Made by a program: the position numbers and the translations under genes. 64,000 bases of DNA from Xenopus tropicalis (lineage: Eukaryota > Chordata > Amphibia > Anura > Pipidae), in assembly GCF_000004195.4 (NCBI RefSeq), contig NC_030678.2, positions 77,869,404-77,933,403 on the forward strand. The letters run 5' to 3'. Each line of letters opens with the position of its first letter. The stretch's first letter is position 1. The notes under the pieces are model-generated. The model did not search any database. It was not told the DNA's origin and was given only the letters and a program-made list of their open reading frames with translations. Shown here in pieces: positions 54,201 through 64,000 of the stretch.

Positions 54201-57200
54201 TATCAGACTAATATTAATATACTGACTATACAATTAAGTAAATGGTTCTAACTGTAGAGTACAATGCTTAGGTATGCAGTCACCACAAAATGTTAAGTTC
54301 TGGCCAAACTCTGAACTGTTGTTTGAATTCAATGCAATCACAGAGCTCATTTAGTATGGTAGAGCTAAGGATTGCATACTAGACTTGGTTCAAACCTTGT
54401 AATGTTTATTACAATATGCAGATGGACACAGATACAGTATTAGTTTAAAACATGAATTAAGCTATTTTACCCTTGGCTGGAGATTGAACCAGGATGGCTG
54501 GGTTTTGCTCCAGTCCCAGGATACAAGATCCACTTCTACCTCACCAAGAAAAATGTTTCTTCCCAGAGACCCCCTGTGCCACACAGACAGATTGAGGACT
54601 CTGCTTTGCAGCTCTGAACGTTCCACTTTGTACTACAAAGCAAAGACAGTAGAAAGTGTCTATTAACCAGTAATTAATTGGTAATTAGAACTACACTGTC
54701 TGAGATCTGTTACTGTTTCTGTTAGTTTATTCAAGCTAACAAAAGTTGCCTAATAATGGGTGTCACTAAGGCAGGGCATGTTCATCCTTTTGTATGCTTT
54801 TCATTTGTGTGCAATTTGGTTTGTTCAAAAAAAGAAATGTGTGCAGCATTTAAAGGAAAGCCTGGTCATAGGCAGGTGTTCAGGGTGCACTTATGCCCAT
54901 AGTGCTCTGTACTCTTTATACTACCTTGTGCCCTGGTATATTCTATTCAGGATGCACTGACACAATTATTATTTCATTTAATGTTCAAAAAATGTATCTG
55001 AATACTGGACTGAATACATATCCAAATTAAGCAAAAAAAAAAATTGCAGAATTTGTAAAAAAAATGTGTCACTTTGTTTTTTTTTATACTATTAAAGGAT
55101 CTTATCCAATTCATATGATCAAAAAGGATTTGTCAAATCCCTGCACTTTCAGCAGGATTTGGAATCCCCATTAAAACCAAATCCATCATTTGGTATATCC
55201 CTAATGGTTACCTCAGCTAATAGCTGTAGCTGCAGCTGGATATCCTATGATTAGCTTAAATAAAATAATAGTTGCAGAAAGTCTAAAGAACAGTATGTTA
55301 AGGTGAATTCTCACAACACAAACTGTGGAGTTTCAGTTTATACACAATAAATAACTCTACCAGCTTGGGGTCTCTATTATCATTTGCCATATGGTGTTTA
55401 AAGCTGTCATTAATAGAGAAAGGAGCAAACAGCAAAAGTTCTCTGACCTTCAGGGTCTCATTAAAGAAAGGTTCCAGAGTCTTCTTCTTCACCTTTGATT
55501 TCCTCTTCCCCTGAACAGTTTTATCAGGGAGCAAATAACACTTTATATAGCTACAGGTGGAGAGATCAAGAAAAGTAATATTAATTAATACCTCTGTTTC
55601 CCTGTCTAATTTTTTACTTTTAAAGGGCTTGTAAACTCAAAAATAAGATTTTGCCAGATGAACAAAAATGCAAGACTATTTTCCAACATGCATTCATTAG
55701 AAATGTTAAATAGCTTTAAACTTATTTGTAAATGTGACCACTATTGAAAGCTGCCCTTTTCTTTTCTCTAAACTGCTGCTTCTGACTATTAAAACAATGT
55801 AGCAGAAGCCGGCTTATTAACAAGCCCATAAAGAAGCATGCAGGGCATTTTGGGAATTTGAGTCTTGGCAGGAAGAGGAATGGCTTCTGCTATGTTGTTT
55901 CAAGAATCAGAGCCAGAACTGACAGATACTGCTTTGAATAGCAAAAATATTTGCAAACACCTTTAAAACCACTACATCTATCATTAATGTATATTAAAAC
56001 CTGCTTGAAATTACATTTTATTTCATGAAGCAAAATTTTTATTTTGGATTTAGCAGTAGCACTTAATAAATTATAAGGACCATCCAAAGATTGCTATGGT
56101 AGATAGCTTTCTTCTTTAGAATCCCCCTATTAGCTGCCCCTATGTTGCTCTCTTCCAAGTTTCCTTTCTAACCACACCTAGTTCTACTAAAAGGATTAGT
56201 GATGGCATGGTGTGGGTCATGCAAAATATACAGAGTAAGAATTGTTGGAGGAGGTAAGGGTGTGCTGGGTGAACTTTCTTTGTTGTACGGTGTGGGCCCT
56301 GCCATTTTAGCCTGTAGAGTAAAAAGTTCTATACTGTACACTGCACATTATCATGATGAATCTCTTTTCTGCATCCATTTAGGTGCCCCCTGTCAGCTGT
56401 TTATAAAGACCCTCCATTTTAAACAATGTGTTTCACTTACGGATTGGAGGTTTTTCTCTGTGCGGGTGTTAAGTCCCTGCATTGAATAATTAAGACATTC
56501 AACTCTTTCTTGGAGGGATCATACTGAAGTGAGAATTGGACACAGCCTTGAACATCAACTGATCGCATGTCTCCTGTGCTGAACAGGCTTATCATACTGC
56601 CAGAAATCTGGTGCGGAAATTAGATAGATAGAAAAATAGATAATATTATTGATTTAAAATCAGGGCCAGATTTCACTTGGCGGCGCCCCGAGGCCGCCCC
56701 CGCCCCGCCCCCGCTCCCGACTGCTCCGTATGGGAGACAAATTTAAAAATTCTGTTGCGGCGGGGCGGCATGCCACCCCTAAACTTGTGCCGCCCTAGGC
56801 CCGGGCCTTTGTGGCCTTTCCACAAATCCGGGCCTGTTTAAAATGTTATCTAGCTGGAAAACATAAAATCTCTTTTGTTTGCTGCCACTAATCATCATTA
56901 ACAAAATGATATATCTTTAAGTATTTATTTTGATGTCATACCTTTTTAGTTCATTCTAAAACTCTTTTGTACTTATTTTACTGTGGTCATAACCAGGTTT
57001 CAGCATCTTCTCTAGAAGTACAGGTATGGCACCTGTTATCGGAAAATGATCAGGACCTGGAGTTTTCTGGATAAGGGGTCTTGCTGTAATCAGGGGGATC
57101 AGGGGGTCACATGTAGGTGTGCAAAGTGATAGACAAAACCATACAATTTTAAGCTAATCATCTGGCTAATAATCTTGCAGGGATTTGCCCATCCCACTGC

Positions 57201-60200
57201 ATTGTCACAGATGTACTTTCTGGTGCCTGTTCCCAACTCACCTCGTGGTTACCATGGTTGAGGTTACTTTCAAGTTGGCATTATGCTGCTTAATTTTATA
57301 CTTCTGTGCCCAACCTCTAAGCCTGCTTAAAAATAGGGATACAGCACTACACTGGAAAAGCATGTTTCTGACATTACTTTAAGAAAGTATGGGATATATG
57401 GTCCTAAAAGGTTTTGCTTTAAGGTGGCCATACAAGGGCACATTTTAGCTGCCAATTAGAGTCCTTTAGACTGATTCGGCAGCTTATCTGCCCATGTATG
57501 GAGATGTTAGGCGAATATTGGCCAGGTGTTGATCGGGCAGGTTTGATTTTTTAGTCGGGTCATTGGTGTGGTCCTCGCTTTGACCAGTCATGTCACTGTC
57601 AGGCCAAACAATCGAATTAGCCTGATAACATACACCTAAAGTGATTTGGTGATCTCCCTAAACAAGCGAACCTTATACTGTATGGTCACCTTTAGAAACC
57701 AGTAACTTCTTATACCTCTAGGTGCAAGTTCCAAATAGAATGCAGTAGAAATCTGCAAGCAAGGAGCCAGTAACATTGTATAACACAGCTGTGCACTACA
57801 CACCCTCCCTGCTTTAGTATTTAATGTTGCCAAAAAAGCTCAATGTCTTTAAATAAGGCAACAATCTGTCCAGGACTGTAATGATCTGAAATCTAAACAA
57901 TGCCCTGAAAGCCTTGTAGGATCTCTGAAAAAACTGGAATTTCAGGTTCAACTCTAGCTTAAGGCACACGAGTACAGAAGCAGCAGTCTGTCTCCTCTTT
58001 AGAGCATTCATTGCTTAAACATTTTTGAGGTAGTTCCTTGTAATTCTGCAGAACAGCATTTCTGAGGTTTTGGTGCCAGTAATCCTTCAGTTTATGTTTC
58101 CTGCAGTGACAGTATAGCCAAATATGACATCATGCATGTAATTAGGTAATATCTCAGCTTTGTTGCTCTAGCTGTATGTTTCTTCATATGGCATAATGCT
58201 ATTGAGATGTTAGAGTCAGTTGATAGAGCTGATATTTCTTAATGTAAGGCACTAATATAGAGCAGAGAATCTTTGGGCACCACAGTTCACCTTTTACAGT
58301 AACACAACCCTGCCAAATATAGGGTGCTCATTATTCTATATTCTACATATTTCAGGGCTACATTACATAAAACTGCTGATGGAACCAATGGCCAGGACAG
58401 GGGTCAATGGAGTGCATGCCAAAGCTCGTTTTTTATCGATGTTGGCATTTTCCACATTCTCAAAATGCAGAGATATATTGCCCTTTATACCTGGAGCGAT
58501 TATATATTTGTGCTCTGGAAATTGTACAAGCTTTCTGATTTTTGTAAAACAGAATTAAAAAAACTAGTTACTTTCCCACTTTTACATACTTTTCCAGTGT
58601 GGAAAAAAACAAAAGATCACCATGCAGATACATTTTATCTAAAAACTATGCAATCTACAGTAAAAGCAAATTAATGATATTTGTGTTCTCTGCTGCAGGA
58701 TATTGGAACTATAAGAAAGACACAACATATGTGAAACAGGTTTGCCACAGAATGACAATAGGACCATTTTCTCACAGAATTATTTGTCAGGCGTGGAACT
58801 GGTGGGCTGTCATTGAGGTTCTCTTTTCCTTCTAGGATTTCCCCATTAGTATCTCCACTCTGAAAGGCAAATGTGTTGTGTTTTTAATCAGGTGATGATC
58901 AGCACATTCTATCAAACAACTTCCAGCGCACACTAGGCCTGTGTTCAAATCTGCTCAAATCTACTTACTGTAATCGTGCCATTAACTGGGGATAAATTTA
59001 TATCTTCCATACTGTTCTTTCCATCTGCAGGGACAAGGAAATGATGAAATGGTATAATGCTAGAATAAGTCTACTAAATGCACTCTATAACTGGGGTTAA
59101 TCTATCTTTATCAGATAGCTTAGCAATATTAATGTTCTATGACACTGATCTGCTGCTGCTGCAATAACGTGCACTATTCTAAATTGTGGAGTCTGATTTA
59201 CAGGAAGATTAATAAGAATTTATCTATAGTAAGGAACTTTTCAAAATCCTACAGGGAGAAAGGAACCAGACTCATGTGCTGCTGAATCAGAGTGTGTTTT
59301 TCCAGAATGCGTTTCATAAATCAGGAATGCCCAGAATATACTGATATGGGGTCTACTTGTTGCATTACAGAAAACAATTGTTTAATTTCAACTATACAAC
59401 TTTTTTGTTTAAAATCTGAGTAATGGGAATACACCCAGATGAGTAATCTAATGGAACTATTTGTGTGTAATTCAAGGCTGCATGATCTACAGATGTCCAA
59501 CTCAACATCTACTGCTAGGGGACTCCTCCTATAAAGCATTATGGGAATTTTTAACTTTCCTGCTCCACTTCTCCACTCCAGTCCTGCTTATATTATCTTC
59601 CTTCAGATGCCCTTTTATTATGTACATTTACTGTTTTATTCAAAATAAATAATTCTTAGCAGTTTTCCCTCCCATTGCTTTAAAACAGCATGCTATAACT
59701 AGAGATAACTGAATCCACTTTTTATGGATTTGGCCAAATACTGAATCTTCCATGAAGAATTAAACCCAAATGTCAAACTAAATCCTAATTAGTGAAATTC
59801 CTGAATAAAATCTGTTTCATCATCAGTTTCCAATGTTACATGTACTAAGTCAAGTGATTTTAAGGGTTTAAATTCAGTTCAGCCAGGCATTTGGATTCAG
59901 TAGAATCAGCTTTAACACTACAGCTGTTTTTCTTTAGGATTCTTATTTTGTATCAACAAACATATGTATAAGGGCCCTGTAGGCCACAGTACTATAAACA
60001 ATGGGCTAGATTCTTAGCCACAAGGCATGACAACATTTCTAAGGGAAAGGAAGGGTACACTTTAATCGAGAGCAGAGATATGCATCTTTTCTGTGTGCAG
60101 CATTGCAAGGGCGTGCTCATGGGAGATTGATGGGAGTCCCCTGACATGCCCCCATTGAGACAAGTATAGAAACTAACTGCAGGTGTGTGATCTGTTTACC

Positions 60201-61476
60201 TTTGACCTGTGGTTTTCTGAAACATATTACATTAAAGTGGTTTCTCAAGTAATGTGGAGTACCATGCCTTTGGAAGGGCTGGCACATGGGAGATTTGTCG
60301 TTACCGCGGGTGACTATTCTCCTGAAAATGCCTTCCCCTTCGCCCACCTTCGTATTACTGTACATAAAACTCATTACTCACAGCAATCCGGCTTAATCGC
60401 ATGAAAATGTGAAAGAAGGCAATTACCTGCAATTAAGCCAGATTGCTGTGAGTAATGTGGCTATCTAAAGGTACAGTACGTGGAGGGGAAAGCTTTCTTC
60501 TGAAGATTTGTCCACTACCCTTATATCTAGTAAAAAAAAACCTGAAAAAGTTATTTCTGATGAACTGTTAGAAAACAATTGAAATTATAAAATGTTTGGA
60601 AGGTGATAAACCCCTTTAAGCCTGCCCAACCTTTTTAAATGGTCAAAAAAAAGTTTATATAAAAATGTAGAGAGATGGAAGCTTGACTGACCTGTTGTGT
60701 CTCCCCCCACATCTTCCTTTGAGCTGCTCCAATCCTACAACAAAAATTAATCAAATTTTATATATAATGTATGTATGTATAACTTTATTTATAAAGCGCC
60801 ACAAGGGTACAGTCTTACAGAATACAAAATTACACACAGGGAGGATGAGTGATATAATAAATAAATACAATAAATACATATATGTATATATATATATAAG
60901 TGCCATGTGGTATGAGACACAGTAGGAAGGAGGTCCCTGCCCCGTAGAGCTTACAATCTGAGTGGTTGGGTAACATACAGGCACAAACTGGAAGGTAAGA
61001 GTGCACCAGGTATGGGCATTTGCCCTTAAGCGCAGGACTGGGCAAAATAATGTCTTAGTGCTCCAGAAGGTAACAGCTGAGTTTTTTCTTAAAGAGAGTG
61101 GGTGAGTGTTCCCTACGGAGGGATTCAGGGATAGAGTTCCAGAGGTAAGGAGCAGCGAGATAGAAAGGTTTAAGACCAGAGAGCGCAGTGGGTGTGGATG
61201 GTGTAAAGAGACGGAGGCTCTGAGAGGAGCGGAGGAGACGACCAGGAACATGTAGGGAGACCAGTGAAGAAATGTAGTGAGGAGCAGGGGAGTGAAGAGC
61301 TTTGAATGTCATCAGAAGGATTTTGTAAGCTATCCTTTGCTTGACAGGCAGCCATGCTAGTGAGCTTAATTGAGGCTGAGCAGGATCCCTCTTAGGAGAG
61401 AGCAGGAGGATCCTGGCAGCAGAGTTTAAGATTGATTGCAGGGGAGAGAGGTGGGAGTCTGGGAGGCCGGTTAGTA

Positions 61477-61518
<42 letters not shown>

Positions 61519-62321
61519 GCAATATACAAGTACATCTATTAATAAACCACCGAGTACAGGAAGAATTCTCACTATTCTCACCAGGTCTTCATTGATAATC
61601 ACGTACATCTGTCCATATCATGCCATTTCTGAATTGCACAAAAGTCCTTGCACAAAAGGACTCCTAATTGCTACTGGGGTAGCTACATTAATGAGGGCAG
61701 TGGAGGATAAAATTAGTGTTAGCCAGGGCTTCAGTAGAAGAACTAGTTCTTGAGGTAGGTATGCCATGGTTTGTTGCTTAAGGACATGTACCTGTGCATC
61801 ACTGGAGAGGCGATCTGGAAGGGATTCACTGGATGATCTGTGGCAAAGGACATAGATAAAGCACAAGTTGAAATAAATGTATACTTGGTAAGAAATGGTG
61901 ACAATTAATCACATTGCTCTGTGCCATCTCTAACAGCATATTATCACCTTTGCCTATTGTATACCCCATGTCTTACATTTTGACAGGTGCACATGTTTCT
62001 TCTGGTCCTTCCCTTTCTTCATTCTCATCTTGGTCCCAGTTTATGTCGCATTCACCTGGAATAAGTATAATTTAATCTAGTTACTTCTTAGTTTGTGACA
62101 CTTACAGTAAGATATTATTTTCAAGATTAATGCACAGGAACTTAAGGATATGGGAATGGTTTTAGGACCTACCTCTGACCTTTTTTTTCCTTCTAATTGA
62201 TGCCCTCACTATGTCAACACCACCTGTCTGTCCCCAAGGACGTGTAGCCCTCACATCACAGAACCATTCCCCTGACAGACGTTTGAATGCTTTCTTGTCT
62301 GGAAGAGTAGACCGCAGCTTC
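48104..62321 (-). CDS. sytl1: synaptotagmin-like protein 1, 5' end outside the window, 13 coding exons seen
   Basis: A cytosolic vesicle-tethering protein (Slp1); the family binds Rab27 through the N-terminal Slp homology domain and membranes through two C2 domains. Thirteen exons with consistent phases give 469 residues to the stop. In window numbering: second Slp homology segment (about 1-50, LSGEWF and VRASIRRKK), low-complexity linker (51-152), the family hallmark SGSMISL (155-161), C2A (about 171-296) and C2B (about 305-455), ending [25 protein letters not shown]. Human SYTL1 has the same layout, including [15 protein letters not shown] and [10 protein letters not shown] blocks. C2A has NPY in place of DPY and the third loop reads HRGSLGRN, so calcium ligands are missing. 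The first Slp segment lies past the right edge. Confidence 0.93.
48409..48452. repeat. GATA microsatellite
   Basis: Seven or so near-perfect GATA units in sytl1 downstream intron sequence. Confidence 0.85.
50450..50655 (-). CDS. sytl1: sytl1 exon, C2B core
   Basis: Encodes [37 protein letters not shown] and [14 protein letters not shown]. The acceptor is ttttgtag/CTTTGTG and the donor AAAAG/gttaga. Confidence 0.94.
50792..51432. mobile_element. TTAA-flanked element G, copy 2
   Basis: The ends TTAAAGAAATACTGTCATGG and CATGACAGAATCCCTTTAA. Uninterrupted relative of 31350-32264 in the opposite orientation. In the last-but-two sytl1 intron. Confidence 0.8.
51616..52038. mobile_element. hAT-like hairpin element N (CAGGGGGCTCAAACTC)
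   Basis: The ends CAGGGGGCTCAAACTC and GAGTTTGAGACCCCTG are flanked by perfect ATGTAACA (51608-51615 and 52039-52046). Its core is a 33-bp perfect inverted repeat (51794-51826 and 51838-51870) with an 11-base loop, extended by a further matching arm outside. Confidence 0.9.
52444..52543 (-). CDS. sytl1: sytl1 exon, C2B
   Basis: Encodes [20 protein letters not shown] then AGNVSTFVK plus two bases. The donor TG/gtaatg is chosen so that the split codon makes Cys in VKCFVLPD, as in human VQCFVLPD. An earlier TTTT/gtaaag would break the frame. Confidence 0.92.
52803..53990 (-). mobile_element. CR1-like LINE, 5'-truncated, with reverse transcriptase ORF
   Basis: The minus-strand frame 53928-52960 (322 codons, no stop) encodes [20 protein letters not shown] and FADDTKLC, followed by [14 protein letters not shown] and AVRLWNALP, the back half of a CR1-clade reverse transcriptase. 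The 3' end is a tandem of the 8-mer CTATGTAA/TATGTAAC at 52809-52845, typical of CR1 tails. The front part of the ORF and 5' UTR are missing. It lies in sense with sytl1 between its first two C2B exons. Confidence 0.88.
54069..54147 (-). CDS. sytl1: sytl1 exon, start of C2B
   Basis: Encodes [20 protein letters not shown] then VPQGAE plus one base. [10 protein letters not shown] is the first C2B strand. The donor is AGAAG/gtgaat. Confidence 0.93.
54471..54632 (-). CDS. sytl1: sytl1 exon, end of C2A
   Basis: Encodes [20 protein letters not shown] through [20 protein letters not shown] to FNLQPR. The third loop carries His and Arg where calcium-binding C2 domains have Asp. Fifty-four whole codons. 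Confidence 0.94.
55448..55550 (-). CDS. sytl1: sytl1 exon, C2A core
   Basis: Encodes [20 protein letters not shown] and [14 protein letters not shown], the polybasic strand of C2A. The acceptor is acctgtag and the donor TGAAG/gtcaga. Confidence 0.93.
56441..56607 (-). CDS. sytl1: sytl1 exon, start of C2A
   Basis: Encodes [20 protein letters not shown] and VQFSLQY through [13 protein letters not shown]. The SGSMxSL block before C2A is a Slp hallmark. I chose the upstream acceptor (ccgcaccag) because the AG 11 bases further on breaks the phase. Confidence 0.9.
56661..56836. mobile_element. hAT-like GC-rich element F, copy 2
   Basis: The ends CAGGGCCAGATTT and AAATCCGGGCCTG are flanked by perfect TTTAAAAT (56653-56660 and 56837-56844). 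It shares GACTGCTCCGTATGGGAG and the right third with copy 1 but lacks its left hairpin arm. Confidence 0.87.
57421..57697. mobile_element. inverted-repeat element H, copy 2
   Basis: AAGGTGGCCATACAAGGGC at the left, TATGGTCACCTTTA at the right, with CGGCAG and CCTGAT-rich interior typical of copy 1. In the sytl1 intron upstream of the exon that starts C2A. Confidence 0.6.
58776..58859 (-). CDS. sytl1: sytl1 exon, linker
   Basis: Encodes [20 protein letters not shown] then VPRLTNNS. The acceptor is gcctttcag and the donor TTCT/gtgaga. Twenty-eight whole codons; only one frame is open. Confidence 0.75.
58969..59024 (-). CDS. sytl1: sytl1 exon, linker
   Basis: Encodes [19 protein letters not shown]. 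The acceptor is ccctgcag/ATGG and the donor TACA/gtaagt. Only one frame is open and it fits the phase. Confidence 0.75.
60355..60460. repeat. hairpin ACTCACAGCAATCCGGCTTA
   Basis: ACTCACAGCAATCCGGCTTA (about 60376-60395) is mirrored by TAAGCCAGATTGCTGTGAGT (60434-60453). Part of a decayed inverted-repeat element whose other side has element D-like words at 60280-60330. Confidence 0.55.
60692..60734 (-). CDS. sytl1: sytl1 exon, linker
   Basis: Encodes [14 protein letters not shown] plus one base. The acceptor is tttttgttgtag and the donor ACAG/gtcagt. The phase joins both neighbours. Confidence 0.68.
60751..61475 (-). mobile_element. L2/CR1-superfamily LINE 3' end
   Basis: The frame 61522-61055 on the minus strand encodes [29 protein letters not shown] and [14 protein letters not shown], the C-terminus of L2-type reverse transcriptase. 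It ends with about 300 bases of 3' UTR (TTTATTTATAAAGCGCCACA). 5'-truncated at an AT microsatellite. Confidence 0.75.
61481..61512. repeat. AT dinucleotide microsatellite
   Basis: About sixteen AT units at the 5' edge of the LINE piece. Confidence 0.9.
61792..61837 (-). CDS. sytl1: sytl1 exon, Ser-rich linker
   Basis: Encodes [16 protein letters not shown]. The acceptor is tgccacag and the donor CACAG/gtacat. Short; it fits phase 2 in, 0 out. Confidence 0.75.
61977..62055 (-). CDS. sytl1: sytl1 exon, acidic linker
   Basis: Encodes [20 protein letters not shown] then TCAPVK plus two bases. The acceptor is ttccag/GTGAAT and the donor AAAT/gtaaga. Poorly conserved; it is supported by phase and splice sites. 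Confidence 0.75.
62173..62321 (-). CDS. sytl1: sytl1 exon, Slp homology segment 2
   Basis: Encodes window residues 1-49: [20 protein letters not shown], a variable loop, then [16 protein letters not shown]. The donor AGAG/gtaggt is chosen over AAAAG/gtcaga because only it gives the phase of the next exon. Confidence 0.85.
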
Positions 62322-62814
62322 CTAAAGGAGGAGGAGACAGAAGTAGTGATTGCAACTTTGATTTTTACGCCTTTTAGAGAATTTTGAGATGTACGGCCCA
62401 GACCTAAAGGTAACTTTGTCAGTCCAAATTGATCAGTCTGACTGCAGCTGAAAAAAGAAATACTGTTATTACTTCTAGCATTTTTTATGTTGGCTATATG
62501 TCACTCCAGCTACAGAATTCTTTATGCAGCAACATTTAGGTATTGTGATTGATGTGCCAACCTGTGCAGTTTAGATAGGTACATGCCTGTATATCACTAT
62601 CATAGCAAAATGTGTTATTTTAATAGTAGAGGACTTTTCATGGAAGCATCCCTATGGCATTAACATTAGCACCGCCCCCATATTTCCCTAGCATTTCTTC
62701 CATGAACCTGTAGCACAACCATCCAATCTAGGGTGTTGCAGAATCCTGGAAATGGAGGTGGATGATTGCACAAGAGGATGGTAAGTACATTTATTGTGGC
62801 TCTAACTTTAGTGG

Positions 62815-63420
62815 CATAGGGGTTGTTCACCTTTAAATTAACTTTCAATATGATGTAGATATTGCTATTCTGAGTCAATTTGCAATTGGTCTGTTTTATC
62901 TTTTATGGGTTTTCAGTTATTTGGCTTTTTCCTGCAGCTCTAGTTTGGTATTTTAGCAGCTATCTGGTTGCTAGGGCCTTATTTACCCTATCAACCATGC
63001 AATCTTTAAATGAAAGATGGGGAACTGAATAGGAGAGGGACAGAATAGAAAGATAAAGAATAAAATGTAGCAATAACAATAAAATTGTAGCCTCACAGAC
63101 TGTGGAAGCAGACCCCGTGCTCACAGGGGGCCCCGGACTGCAGGATCTCTATAGCAGTGAAGAACTCCCTCCTCCTCAGCCACTCATCTAATTGTGAGTG
63201 TGGATAGAAGTGGGTGGAAGACCCTGGAGACTCCACAAGGTGTGGGTGGTCGGGGCCCTAGTAGGGATCTTTGTGCTCTGGGCCTCTCTGAATAATTTTT
63301 TGCAGGGGGGGCCTGTGCACACTACTTATGCCACTGCTTACAAAAACTATAGAAAAAATAACTAATGAAAACCAATTGCAAAGTTGTAAAGAGTAGGGTA
63401 AACTAAAAGGTAACTTAAAG
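62815..63420. repeat. dispersed GGTTGCTAGGG repeat, with a GGGGCC piece inside
   Basis: TTCACCTTTAAATTAACTTT at the left, TATCTGGTTGCTAGGGCC inside and a continuation near 63340-63420. A separate GC-rich piece (63095-63335) interrupts it. Same family as 2825-3050. Confidence 0.5.
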
Positions 63421-63664
63421 AGGAACCACCACTTTTAAGTGATTTAAAGTGATTTAAAATAAATAAATAAATAAAAAAACTCTAATTATATAAACAATGG
63501 GGAATAATACATGGTGCATGGTTTTAGTGTGGGCTAAAAAAGACCACAGACTTTAAAATGGCACCTTATTGGAGATTCTCATAGATCCTTTCTGGTCTCT
63601 TATTAATGAACACTGAGAGTGTCTTAATTGTCTTTGTCCAAAAACACAGTAGGATATGAGTAGT

Positions 63665-63999
63665 AGTGATGTGCGGGTTGACCCACAGCCCACATGACTT
63701 GTGGATTTACCCTCAGGTCAGATGGGTTAAGTTTAAGGTTTGAGCGACTATTGTGGGTTTGGGTGTGGGTCAGACTAGGCAAGTATACTCTTCCTCTGCT
63801 CACAAAGTTTTCCTGCCTTGTTACCTTAAGTACACACAGAAGTACCATACAGAGACGAAAGATTTGGGTACAGGTTGGATGCAGGTCCTACATTGGTAAC
63901 ATTTTGCTGGTTAGGGTTGGGTGTGGGTTAAGGTTTTGTGGGTTAGGGTCGAGTGGGTTGAGTGTTGGTTGAGTGTTTTCTGACCTGCACATCACTAAT
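63665..63999. mobile_element. GTGATGTGCGGGTTG inverted-repeat element, right edge at window end
   Basis: TAGTGATGTGCGGGTTGACC at the left is mirrored by CTGCACATCACTA at 63985-63997. GGTTAGGGTTGGG-like words inside are part of the element. Confidence 0.65.
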
Positions 64000-64000
64000 G

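Larger units (their letters stand above)
62322..64000 (-). other. sytl1: sytl1 intron sequence at window edge
   Basis: The exon for the first Slp homology segment was sought here and not found. The stretch holds an old repeat (62815-63420) and the start of an inverted-repeat element (63665 on). Confidence 0.6.

Noticed and set aside
56596..56607. Alternative acceptor CTGGCAG 11 bases inside the C2A-start exon of sytl1
   Set aside because: It would shift the phase relative to the upstream exon and remove the conserved SGSM block.
62345..62460. Open frame (CSQTDQFGLTKLPLGLG...) directly upstream of the sytl1 exon at 62321, with a good ttttttcag acceptor at about 62448
   Set aside because: The expected Slp first-segment residues are absent and no donor fits; the exon at 62321 has its own good acceptor. 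Probably chance or retained intron.
63095..63185. Minus-strand frame DEWLRRREFFTAIEILQ that could pass for an exon near the sytl1 5' side
   Set aside because: No Slp signature, and the DNA belongs to a GC-rich repeat with GGGGCCC phrases.
63890..63965. GGTTAGGGT words that look telomeric
   Set aside because: They lie inside an inverted-repeat element (63665-63999) and are degenerate, with no regular hexamer array.

Overview
The window reads as vertebrate, most probably frog (Xenopus), genomic DNA. The genes are split into many short exons with GT-AG introns. The proteins match vertebrate NHE1, CD164L2 and SYTL1. The non-coding DNA is crowded with short inverted-repeat transposons of kinds familiar from Xenopus (hAT-like with 8-bp target duplications, TTAA elements, TA elements, Tc1 relics) plus CR1/L2-like and L1/Tx1-like LINE pieces. 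I cannot tell X. laevis from X. tropicalis by eye. There is no prokaryotic gene, CRISPR array or rRNA gene.

Three protein-coding genes are supported. (1) slc9a1 (NHE1, plasma-membrane Na+/H+ exchanger) lies on the minus strand from 27256 down to 9491. I could place all 12 coding exons with matching splice phases; they sum to 771 residues plus a stop. (2) cd164l2 (endolyn-like sialomucin) lies on the plus strand from 37419 to 46721, with 7 coding exons and 180 residues. (3) sytl1 (synaptotagmin-like protein 1) lies on the minus strand from 62321 down to 48104. Thirteen coding exons hold the last 469 residues; the 5' exons with the first half of the Slp homology domain lie beyond position 64000.

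Layout: 1-9490 is the gene-poor 3' flank of slc9a1 with several hAT-like elements and a LINE tail. 9491-27256 is slc9a1, whose introns hold Tc1 and hAT copies and a CRE/E-box and G-rich element. 27300-27900 is a CpG-containing probable slc9a1 promoter with a TCTCGCGAGA palindrome. 27900-37418 is intergenic, with a degraded L1/Tx1 LINE, a TTAA element and a Tc1 relic split by a younger element. 37419-47330 is cd164l2, whose introns carry palindromic elements and three TTAA elements placed end to end. 47330-48103 is the tail-to-tail junction. 48104-62321 is sytl1, with a CR1-like LINE, a GC-rich hairpin element and an L2-like LINE. 62322-64000 is sytl1 intron with repeats.

The genes are physical neighbours and do not form a pathway: ion exchange at the plasma membrane, an endosomal/lysosomal sialomucin, and a Rab27-type vesicle tether. 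The same set maps to human 1p36.11 as I recall it, so this is conserved synteny with a local inversion. I found no previously undescribed multi-gene system. The points most worth a second look are an alternative C-terminus of cd164l2, the stacked mobile elements, and the regulatory-looking motifs carried by one of them.
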